This document shows, piece after piece, positions 57,121 to 64,000 of a stretch of 64,000 nucleotides of DNA (positions are counted from its first letter, which is position 1; each line of letters starts with the position of its first letter). The translations under genes were made by a program, and so were the position numbers. The DNA lies in the NCBI RefSeq assembly GCF_015627105.1, contig NZ_VTDM01000017.1:1-64000 (forward strand), given 5' to 3'. Source of the stretch: Acinetobacter baretiae. GTDB lineage: Bacteria > Pseudomonadota > Gammaproteobacteria > Pseudomonadales > Moraxellaceae. Under the pieces are notes generated by a model. The model did no database searches. It saw only the letters and a list, made by a program, of their open reading frames with translations, and was not told the origin of the DNA.

Positions 57121-57136
57121 TGGACTAAATAGTCCA
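57121..57136. promoter_or_regulatory. RutR operator
   Basis: TGGACTA-AA-TAGTCCA is a perfect 7-2-7 palindrome in the rutA/rutR gap. E. coli RutR binds TTGACCAnnTGGTCAA, the same 7-2-7 geometry. It lies 121 bp before rutA and 133 bp before rutR. Confidence 0.8.
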
Positions 57137-57268
57137 CTTTATGCACCCAAATAAAACACATACTCTTTTTCTGCACAAATTTTATGCAGAAAATGCTAAA
57201 GTACAGCAAGTTGTATATACTCAGCTAAACCCACTAAAGGTCAATCATAGGTGTTGATGTGAGTGCAA

Positions 57269-57901
57269 ATGAGTCGCAGTAAGAAAACGCAAGTAATGGC
57301 ATCTAAAGAACAGCATATTGTTTTATCTGCATTGTCGGTATTTTCACATTATGGTTTGCAAGGTGCCAGCATGGAAAAAATTGCTGAAGCGGCAGGTGTG
57401 TCTAAATCTAATTTATTTTATTATTTTAAAAACAAAGAGCACTTATATATAGAGGTACTGTCTTATGTGTTGACCGAATGGTTAACGCCTTTGAATTATT
57501 TTTCTGAAGAAAGTGACCCTCAACAGGTCTTAGAAAGTTATATTGAACTTAAATATGAGATGTCAAAGAACAATCCTCAGGCTTCTCGTTTGTATGCTTT
57601 AGAAATCATTCAAGGCTCACCTTATTTAATGAAGGTATTAAAAACTGCATTAAAACCGTTGGTACTGAAAAAAGTACAGATTATTGAATACTGGATTGCA
57701 CAAAAGAAAATTAAACCTGTATCGCCAATTCATCTCATTTTTCATATTTGGGCAGTGACACAGCATTATGCAGATTTTGCCACGCAAGTTCAGGTTGTGT
57801 CGGGTAAAACACTGAGCAATAAAGCATTTAAACAAGATGCAATTGCCACGACCAAGCAATTACTCGTAAATAGTATTTTACCAGACACTTTTTTAGATTA
57901 A
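57269..57901 (+). CDS. rutR: TetR-family regulator RutR
   Basis: 210 residues from the ATG at 57269 (GTG 57263 is possible). N-terminal HTH: FSHYGLQGASMEKIAEAAGVSKSNLFYYFKNKEHLYIEVL split over helices 1-3. The C-terminal domain with QASRLYALEIIQGSPYLM and HLIFHIWAVTQHYADFATQV follows E. coli RutR, which is released from rut DNA by uracil or thymine. Divergent from rutA and convergent with rutD, whose stop overlaps by 4 bp. Confidence 0.93.
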   Translation: MSRSKKTQVMASKEQHIVLSALSVFSHYGLQGASMEKIAEAAGVSKSNLFYYFKNKEHLYIEVLSYVLTEWLTPLNYFSEESDPQQVLESYIELKYEMSKNNPQASRLYALEIIQGSPYLMKVLKTALKPLVLKKVQIIEYWIAQKKIKPVSPIHLIFHIWAVTQHYADFATQVQVVSGKTLSNKAFKQDAIATTKQLLVNSILPDTFLD

Positions 57902-58671
57902 GGCATTAAAAATTTGAATAAACAGTCATTTATTTGGGACGTTTGAGTGACTGTAGAAGCATGTGCTCCTGTATCAAATAATTCAAATTGACTGTGAGTA
58001 ATGGCTTTAGAGAGTGCAAGACCGCGCTGCCAAGGTACTAAAAAATCATCTTGATTACTGATAATTAAACAAGGCATATCAATGGCATGAATGGCATGTA
58101 ATGGTTGATAGCTTTTAAGTGCATGTAGTCGAGTTTTAATATTATGCGTGGTGCACGCTTGATCTATCATGTACTGTTCTTGCTGTTTAAGCTGTTGGTC
58201 ATGTTGTGAAATCCATGCAGGTGGATATAAAAACAATGCTTGGGCTTGAATGTATGCTGAAATACCTGCATGTTCGAGTAACTTAAGACGTGTGTTAAAA
58301 CAACGTATTGTATGTGGGTCTAGTTCTTCCCATGGATTAATCATAATGATTTTTTCAATCTGTTTCGGTGCGATTTTGGCTAATTCCATGCCAATAAATG
58401 CACCTAAAGCATGACCTATAAAATAACAGGTTTTAATCTGTGCATGCTCTATGATTTGATATAACTCACGTGCCATGTCTGTTAATGTATAATCTTGAGG
58501 TAGATCGGCACTTTGATGATGAATACCGACATGATCATAGGTAAGTACATTAAAATGTTGTGTTAGTGCTTCAAGTTGTGGTGCCCAAAATTGAGCATGT
58601 CCTCCTAAACCTGAACTGAGAACAATCGTTTTGGCCTCGGATTGTTGACTTGGATAAATGGTATATGTCAT
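57898..58671 (-). CDS. rutD: Alpha/beta hydrolase RutD
   Basis: 257 residues. Follows E. coli RutD: VLSSGLGGHAQFWAPQLEAL, YFIGHALGAFIGMELA (Ala in place of the usual serine nucleophile, as I recall for RutD), MINPWEELDPHTIRCFNTRLKLLEHAG in pieces, and DTGAHASTV with the His. Proposed to hydrolyse aminoacrylate/carbamate in the Rut pathway. It is not in the rutA-G operon; it lies on the other side of rutR, convergent with it, and needs its own promoter. Confidence 0.93.
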   Translation of the reverse strand: MTYTIYPSQQSEAKTIVLSSGLGGHAQFWAPQLEALTQHFNVLTYDHVGIHHQSADLPQDYTLTDMARELYQIIEHAQIKTCYFIGHALGAFIGMELAKIAPKQIEKIIMINPWEELDPHTIRCFNTRLKLLEHAGISAYIQAQALFLYPPAWISQHDQQLKQQEQYMIDQACTTHNIKTRLHALKSYQPLHAIHAIDMPCLIISNQDDFLVPWQRGLALSKAITHSQFELFDTGAHASTVTQTSQINDCLFKFLMP

Positions 58672-58847
58672 GTGAAAACCAAAAAAGAAAAAAGATTTCC
58701 TTTTCTAAAGCAAAAACTATACCTGTTCACACTTAAGTAAATTTTAATGGCTTTGTGGCAGAGTAATTGTTATACGCTTCTGGTCGCAGTATTTTTTAAG
58801 TATTTGATTTTAATTTAGTTGATTGTCTTTATACAACATGGTTCCTT

Positions 58848-60311
58848 ATGTTACTTCATTATCAAAAACAATGGTTTGGTCATATTCGTAAAGATGTTTT
58901 GGCAGGGCTTGTGGTTGGTCTGGCATTAATTCCTGAAGCGATTTCTTTTTCAGTGATTGCAGGTGTTGATCCAAGTGTTGGATTATATGCTGCTTTTTCG
59001 ATGGCTGTGGTGAGTGCATTTGTGGGGGGGCGCCCTGCAATGATTTCGGCTGCCACAGGTGCGATGGCATTGCTCATGGTCACACTCGTTAAAGAACACG
59101 GATTACAGTATTTATTGGCAACAACCATTTTAACGGGGTTACTGCAAATTACCATTGGTAAGATTCGTTTAGCAAAATTAATGCGCTTTGTACCAAAACC
59201 TGTTGTAGTTGGTTTTGTAAATGCTTTAGCCATTGTGACATTCATGGCGCAATTACCACACCTTATTCATGTGCCGTATGTGGTATATGGTCTAGTGGCT
59301 TTGGGGTTGTTAATTATTTATTTGTTTCCAAAAATTCCTAAAATAGGGCAAATGCTTCCTCCGTCATTGGTGTGTATAGTTGTTTTGACTGTGCTCACAT
59401 TATTTTTTTCTACCCCTATTAAAACTGTAGGAGATATGGGGAATTTACCCCATAGTTTCCCTGTTTTTTTAATTCCAGATATTCCATTCACATGGCAAAC
59501 ACTATGGATTATTCTTCCATATGCGGTGGCAATGGCGTTTGTTGGATTGCTTGAATCTGTGATGACTGCAAAACTGATTGATCAAATTACACATACCGAC
59601 AGTAATAAGCATCAAGAGTGTATTGGACAAGGCGTTGCAAATATCGTCACTGGTTTTTTAGGCGGTATGGCAGGGTGTGCAATTATTGGCCAGTCTATGA
59701 TTAATGTAAAATCAGGTGCAAGAGGTCGACTATCTACCTTTGTTGCAGGGGCATTTCTACTGATTTTAGTGCTGTTTTTAACGGCTTGGCTGAAAGTGAT
59801 TCCTATGGCTGCGTTGGTTGCAGTGATGATTGTGGTGTGTATTCATACTTTTGATTGGACATCTATTACTGCATTTAATAAACAATCGACCAGTAATAAT
59901 GTGGTGATGTTAGTGACAGTTGGGGTGGTCTTATATAGTCATAATTTAGCGTTAGGTGTGCTTGCAGGGGTTTTAATTTCAGCATTATGTTTGGTTGCAC
60001 AACTTGAACAAAGTGTTGAAGTTGAAGCATTGCCTTTGTCTGGGCATACCCAAGTATATCGGGTAACAGGACAGTTATTTTTTAGTTCGTCTGACATCTT
60101 TTTTAAAGCTTTTGATTTTAATATAGAGAAAGTAGAACGCGTTGTTATTGATTTAACCGCAGCAAATGTTTGGGATATCAATGCAGTAGAAACTTTGGAC
60201 GTATTGGTGCAGCAATATCAGCATCTTCAAGTGGAATGTACTGTGATTGGGTTAAATGAAAAAAGTTTAAACGTCATGCAACGTTATAGTCGCAACAGTA
60301 TGCCCACGTAA
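58848..60311 (+). CDS. SulP-family anion transporter with C-terminal STAS domain
   Basis: 487 residues with ten to twelve membrane segments. SulP signatures: [23 protein letters not shown] and [33 protein letters not shown] split in two, then [37 protein letters not shown] region. A STAS domain covers about 395-480 ([19 protein letters not shown]). Substrate unknown; sulfate, bicarbonate or a dicarboxylate are all found in this family. No sulfur-assimilation genes adjoin. Confidence 0.92.
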   Translation: MLLHYQKQWFGHIRKDVLAGLVVGLALIPEAISFSVIAGVDPSVGLYAAFSMAVVSAFVGGRPAMISAATGAMALLMVTLVKEHGLQYLLATTILTGLLQITIGKIRLAKLMRFVPKPVVVGFVNALAIVTFMAQLPHLIHVPYVVYGLVALGLLIIYLFPKIPKIGQMLPPSLVCIVVLTVLTLFFSTPIKTVGDMGNLPHSFPVFLIPDIPFTWQTLWIILPYAVAMAFVGLLESVMTAKLIDQITHTDSNKHQECIGQGVANIVTGFLGGMAGCAIIGQSMINVKSGARGRLSTFVAGAFLLILVLFLTAWLKVIPMAALVAVMIVVCIHTFDWTSITAFNKQSTSNNVVMLVTVGVVLYSHNLALGVLAGVLISALCLVAQLEQSVEVEALPLSGHTQVYRVTGQLFFSSSDIFFKAFDFNIEKVERVVIDLTAANVWDINAVETLDVLVQQYQHLQVECTVIGLNEKSLNVMQRYSRNSMPT

Positions 60312-60380
60312 TGTTCGTGATGATTAAAACAGTATGATATTGATAGATTGTAATGGGCCAATAGGTTGTATAGGAACGAT

Positions 60381-62384
60381 ATGCTAAGCCACATGTTAAA
60401 AAAAACTCGCCGTAGCTGTATGGCTATGGCCATGCTTGCAACAAGTGCAACAACACTTTATGCACAACTGCCCTCGAACACGGCAGACCCTTTAACCGTC
60501 ATTGGTTATCATGAAGTAACCAATGAATCAAACGATGCTGTGATTCCACTGTATGCAGTCACCACAGAAAATTTTGAAGCACAAATTAATTATTTGAAAA
60601 ATAATGGGTTCCATTTTATTTCTACCGACCAATTAATCAAGGCGCATGCAGGTCAAATCAGTTTGCCTACAAAACCTGTTTTGTTGACCGTTGATGATGG
60701 CTATGAATCATTTTATAGCAATATTTATCCATTTGTGAAAGCCAATAAAATTCCTGTTGTTCTTGCCATTGTAGGTTCTTGGGTGGATACACCAAGTCAT
60801 CAAGAAGTACATTTTGGTGACAGTGAAGTGGCACGTAATAAAATTCTGACATGGGCTCAAATTAAAGAAATGAGCGACAGTGGCTATGTTGAAATTGCCA
60901 GTCATAGTTATGATTTACATCATGGTGTGCTTGGAAACCCACAGGGTAATTCACAACCTGCGGCAACCACACGTATATATAACCCAAAAACCAAAGGTTA
61001 TGAAAATGATCAACAATATGCCCAACGCATTTATGAAGATTTGAAAAAAAATAATGAGCGTATGAAAGCCAATGGCATTGCATCACCACGCGTAATGGTG
61101 TGGCCATACGGTCGTTATAATACGGAAACAGTCGCCGTGGCAAAAAAATTAGGTATGCCAATCACCGTGAGTTTGGATGATGGCCCTGTATTTGTAAATC
61201 AATCGATTAGTGCGATTAATCGAATTTTAATTGAACGAAAAATGACGGTCGAAGATTTAGGCAAAGAAATTTATAATCGTCAGCATGATTTAGGTGATAA
61301 CTATCGTGCACAAAAGATTATGCATGTAGACCTTGACTACATTTATGACAAAGATGAAAAGCAAGAAGAAAAAAATCTAGGGTTATTGTTAGATCGTATT
61401 CAGCAAATGAATGTCAATACGGTATATCTACAAGCTTTTTCTGACAGTGATGCCAATGGCTCAGCAGATATGGTGTATTTCCCAAATCGCTATATTCCTA
61501 TGCGTCAGGATTTATTTAACCGTGTGGCATGGCAAATTGAAAAACGTACGCAGGTAAAACGTATTTATGCATGGATGCCATTGTTGGCTTGGGAACTACC
61601 AAAAAGTAATCCTGTATCTAAAGATTTGGTAAAAACAGAGCAGCCTAAAGCCAGCGATCATTTAAATATGGGTTACATTCGTTTATCGCCATATTCTGCA
61701 CCTGCACGTAAAGTGATCGAGGGTATTTTTGAAGATTTAGGTAAATCTGCAACGTTCGATGGTGTATTGTTCCATGACGACACCACATTGTCTGACTATG
61801 AAGATGCAAGCCCAGCTGCGTTAAAAGCGTATGCAAAAGCAGGATTGTCAACCAATTTAGATTTTGTTCGCAACAATGATCGAGCATTACAGCAGTGGAC
61901 TGCATTTAAAACCAAAACCATTGATGATTTAGCCATGCAAGTGGCAAAAGATGTCAGACAGTATCAACCTGCGTTATTAACTGCACGAAATATGTATGCC
62001 CAAGTGGTGTTGAATCCGTATGCAGAAAATTGGTATTCTCAATCGCTTGAACAATCGCTGAATCGCTATGATTTTACTGCGATTATGGCCATGCCTTATA
62101 TGGAACAGGCAAAAGATAAAGATCAGTTTTATCAAGATATTGTGAATCGTTTAAAACAGTATCCAAATGGTCTGCGTAAAGCAGTGGTTGAGTTACAAGC
62201 AGTCAATTGGCGTAAAGATAACGCACCTATTCCTTCACAAGAATTGGCCGATACCATTACATCTTTATATGGGCAAGGTGTTATTCATGTTGGATATTAC
62301 CCAGATGATCCAATTAAAGGACATCCAGACCCTGCAGTATTGCGAAAAGTATTTGACTTAAAACCGAATCGTGTTGAACCATAA
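60381..62384 (+). CDS. pgaB: PgaB-like poly-N-acetylglucosamine deacetylase, secreted, orphan
   Basis: 667 residues from the ATG at 60381 (AGGA 5 bases upstream; the frame extends to a TTG at 60366). Signal peptide ending SATTLYA. The N-terminal polysaccharide deacetylase domain (about 35-300) has TVDDGYESF (catalytic and metal Asp pair), metal His in ASHSYDLHHG and VWPYGRYN. The C-terminal GHL13 glycoside-hydrolase domain (about 310-660) has MHVDLDYIYD, VYLQAFSDSDANG and FHDDTTLSDYEDA. E. coli PgaB is a lipoprotein encoded in pgaABCD; here no lipobox is seen and pgaA, pgaC and pgaD are not adjacent. Confidence 0.9.
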   Translation: MLSHMLKKTRRSCMAMAMLATSATTLYAQLPSNTADPLTVIGYHEVTNESNDAVIPLYAVTTENFEAQINYLKNNGFHFISTDQLIKAHAGQISLPTKPVLLTVDDGYESFYSNIYPFVKANKIPVVLAIVGSWVDTPSHQEVHFGDSEVARNKILTWAQIKEMSDSGYVEIASHSYDLHHGVLGNPQGNSQPAATTRIYNPKTKGYENDQQYAQRIYEDLKKNNERMKANGIASPRVMVWPYGRYNTETVAVAKKLGMPITVSLDDGPVFVNQSISAINRILIERKMTVEDLGKEIYNRQHDLGDNYRAQKIMHVDLDYIYDKDEKQEEKNLGLLLDRIQQMNVNTVYLQAFSDSDANGSADMVYFPNRYIPMRQDLFNRVAWQIEKRTQVKRIYAWMPLLAWELPKSNPVSKDLVKTEQPKASDHLNMGYIRLSPYSAPARKVIEGIFEDLGKSATFDGVLFHDDTTLSDYEDASPAALKAYAKAGLSTNLDFVRNNDRALQQWTAFKTKTIDDLAMQVAKDVRQYQPALLTARNMYAQVVLNPYAENWYSQSLEQSLNRYDFTAIMAMPYMEQAKDKDQFYQDIVNRLKQYPNGLRKAVVELQAVNWRKDNAPIPSQELADTITSLYGQGVIHVGYYPDDPIKGHPDPAVLRKVFDLKPNRVEP

Positions 62385-62401
62385 CGATTTTGTCATGTTA
62401 T

Positions 62402-62428
62402 AAAAGCGAGGATATCCTCGCTTTTTTA
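62402..62428 (+). terminator. Intrinsic terminator after pgaB
   Basis: AAAAGCGAGGAT followed directly by ATCCTCGCTTTT (62402-62425), then more T. Perfect stem; 18 bases after the stop codon. Confidence 0.92.
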
Positions 62429-62463
62429 TTGGGTAGGTCAACGCGTGCAATACAAACTGCACA

Positions 62464-62494
62464 GTGGGAAAATCACACAATGTGATTTTCCCAC
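62464..62494. terminator. Hairpin at the end of qorB
   Basis: GTGGGAAAATCACA (62464-62477), loop CAA, TGTGATTTTCCCAC (62481-62494): a perfect 14-bp stem 8 bases beyond the qorB stop. No T-run on either strand, so it may be an mRNA 3'-end stabiliser instead of a simple terminator. Confidence 0.6.
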
Positions 62495-62501
62495 ATTCAG
62501 A

Positions 62502-63359
62502 TTAAGCCGTTTTTTGTTGTTCGATAAGGTGTTGAAGCGATGTTGTTTCATGTCCAAGCAGTGTGGCTAGGTCATTTGATTCGCTGTACATAGCGCCTTG
62601 AGTCGCCTGTATATCTGCATCTACAATGACATTGACTAAACCTTGTGGCAATCCTGCAGCAACAAGCGCCTGACTGTATTCTGTTGCTGTTAAATTAATA
62701 TATTCAACAGGTGTGTTGTAGACTTGACCAATGGTCGATGCCAATTCAGCAAGCGTAAAGGCAGGTGAACCTGCAAGTTCATACACTGGATTACCCGATG
62801 GTGCTTTGATTAATACATTGGCTGCTGCTTGTGCATAATCTTGACGTGAAGCTGCACTAATTTTACTCGTTTCAGCTGCACCGTAAAGTTTACCTTCGGC
62901 CACTGTATGGGCGAGGCTACCCAAATAATTTTCGATGTACCAATTATTACGTAGTAGTGCGTATGCTAAACCACTGTCTTGAATCAAAGCTTCAGTTGCT
63001 TTATGTTCAGCCGCTAAACTGAGTGGATTCGTATCTGCATGTAATAAGCTTGTATATGCAATATAAGGTACAGATGCCTGAACAGCCGCATCGATAACCG
63101 CTTGATGTTGAGGAACACGCTGTCCAACTTCACTGCCTGAAATAAGAAGTAGGCGATCTACACCATCTAAAGCAGGGCGTAAGCTTTCAGATTGACTATA
63201 ATCGAAAAACCGAACATCAATCCCTTGTTCTACAAAATGTTGCGCCTTTTTTGTATCACGAACTAACGCAATAATATTTTCAGGTGCAGTCTGTTGACTC
63301 AATGCTTGAATGACTAAATGACCTAATTGACCTGTTGCACCTGTAACTGCAATTTTCAT
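62502..63359 (-). CDS. qorB: NAD(P)H-binding quinone oxidoreductase, QorB/YtfG-like
   Basis: 285 residues, atypical short-chain (NmrA-like) fold: MKIAVTGATGQLGHLVIQAL nucleotide motif, IAYTSLLHADTNPLSLA and RNNWYIENYL. E. coli QorB reduces quinones with NADPH and lies divergent from the HxlR-type gene ytfH, exactly as here. Expected to protect against quinone or aldehyde stress. Confidence 0.92.
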   Translation of the reverse strand: MKIAVTGATGQLGHLVIQALSQQTAPENIIALVRDTKKAQHFVEQGIDVRFFDYSQSESLRPALDGVDRLLLISGSEVGQRVPQHQAVIDAAVQASVPYIAYTSLLHADTNPLSLAAEHKATEALIQDSGLAYALLRNNWYIENYLGSLAHTVAEGKLYGAAETSKISAASRQDYAQAAANVLIKAPSGNPVYELAGSPAFTLAELASTIGQVYNTPVEYINLTATEYSQALVAAGLPQGLVNVIVDADIQATQGAMYSESNDLATLLGHETTSLQHLIEQQKTA

Positions 63360-63418
63360 ATAAAACCTCTTGTTAAATGGTAGGGTTATTTACTGAACGA
63401 TATTTATGCTATGCTAAA

Positions 63419-63455
63419 TACTTACTAATTGTAAGTACTTACCTAAAAGTAAGTA
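63419..63455. promoter_or_regulatory. Double palindromic operator between qorB and the HxlR regulator
   Basis: TACTTAC-N5-GTAAGTA (63419-63437) overlaps TACTTAC-N6-GTAAGTA (63436-63455). The middle is itself the palindrome GTAAGTACTTAC. HxlR/YodB-type regulators bind TACT-N-AGTA sites, so two adjacent dimers are likely. Confidence 0.8.
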
Positions 63456-63476
63456 TAGTAAAAAAGGAAATAAATA

Positions 63477-63842
63477 ATGTCTAATATGTCACTTCAAGGT
63501 TATGTTTTATCGAGTCAATGCCCATCTAGACAAATTTTAGAGCGTTTGACCAGTAAATGGTCTGTACTTATTTTACGCTGTTTGAGTCAACATGCTGTGT
63601 TGCGATTTAGTGAATTAAAGCAACATATTGATGGTGTAAGTGAAAAAATGCTCTCTCAAACATTAAAAATGCTTGAACAAGATGATTTTATTTCACGACA
63701 AGTGTATGCCGAAATTCCACCGAAAGTAGAATATCGTTTAACCGCCTTAGGCCAGCAAGCGGCAGAAAAAATAGCCTATTTGGTCTATTGGATTGAAGAT
63801 AATCTTGAAGAAATTTTGGCACATCGACAGCAGGCACAATAG
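63477..63842 (+). CDS. ytfH: HxlR-family regulator, YtfH/QorR-like
   Basis: 121 residues. Winged-helix HxlR protein: CPSRQILERLTSKWSVLILRCL with the conserved redox Cys at the start, LRFSELKQHIDGVSEKMLSQTLKMLEQDDFISR in pieces, and PKVEYRLTALGQQ. Related YodB/HypR proteins sense quinones or disulfide stress through this Cys. Divergent from qorB with a palindromic operator between, so it should control qorB and itself. AAGGA precedes the start. Confidence 0.93.
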   Translation: MSNMSLQGYVLSSQCPSRQILERLTSKWSVLILRCLSQHAVLRFSELKQHIDGVSEKMLSQTLKMLEQDDFISRQVYAEIPPKVEYRLTALGQQAAEKIAYLVYWIEDNLEEILAHRQQAQ

Positions 63843-64000
63843 TGCGCAGTACCAATAATTGATTTGATCAATGGTCTATTATATGGCAATTGGTCAAACA
63901 CGAAGTAAAACATCGCATAATACGTACTTTTTTAGTGCAGTATTTCATACACATGCTGTGCTTTGTGTATCTAAATGACAAGGCACTGATGAAATCAAAT

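Overview
The window is A+T-rich chromosomal DNA that reads as Acinetobacter or a very close Moraxellaceae relative. The evidence is a giant trimeric autotransporter adhesin followed by a TpgA-type partner (the AtaA/TpgA pair described in Acinetobacter sp. Tol 5), a KatB/AnkB catalase pair, the dapA-bamC-purC and dnaJ-dapB neighbourhoods, and strongly A/T-ending codons. I see no tRNA, rRNA, CRISPR array, insertion sequence, phage or replication origin. Most of the window is core or niche metabolism; the accessory-looking parts are the adhesin locus, the AraC/acetolactate-decarboxylase stretch and the intergenic deserts.

Layout. 1-5.9 kb: the 3' part of a repetitive trimeric autotransporter and tpgA, separated by a 12-bp hairpin. 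6.4-9.8 kb: ilvD and a protein of unknown function. 9.8-12 kb (minus): katB, an intrinsic terminator, then ankB. 12.7-14 kb: divergent Co/Ni efflux pair (DmeF-like transporter with 19 Gly-His repeats, RcnR-like repressor) around a textbook C-tract operator. 14-19.6 kb: ppc, a small membrane protein, dnaJ, dapB. 19.8-23 kb: acetyltransferase, AraC regulator, ABM-fold protein and acetolactate decarboxylase. 23-25.4 kb (minus): overlapping operon mutY, M23 lipoprotein, small protein, tag. 25.7-31.8 kb: TetR/HPP pair, Fur-boxed TonB receptor, dienelactone hydrolase, YcgN, and a second metal-efflux pair (short CDF and CadR/PbrR-like MerR). 31.9-39.7 kb: rarA, an esterase, purC, bamC, dapA, pncA, LysE exporter, predicted exoribonuclease, and a zinc-ribbon/glycine-zipper protein.

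39.7-51.2 kb: gabT-gabD with divergent gabR, a lipoprotein, argP/argO, a DUF421 protein, and a three-gene cluster (MBOAT acyltransferase, DUF459-type SGNH transferase, Ape1-like SGNH esterase) that I read as a peptidoglycan O-acetylation cluster. 51.3-58.7 kb: a Rut uracil-degradation locus (rutA, B, C, F, G, divergent rutR, displaced rutD) that ends in a beta-alanine:pyruvate aminotransferase and has no rutE. 58.8-64 kb: a SulP transporter, an orphan secreted PgaB-like deacetylase, and a qorB/HxlR redox pair around a double palindrome.

No wholly new system can be demonstrated from the sequence alone. The most rewarding points are the RutE-less Rut operon with an aminotransferase exit, the 17-residue adhesin stalk repeats with DNA-level amplification, the split zinc ribbon around a glycine zipper, the hexanucleotide microsatellite inside the metal transporter, the hairpins that sit between paired genes, and several well-formed operators. 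Family assignments come from recalled motifs and sequence similarity; no database search was run.
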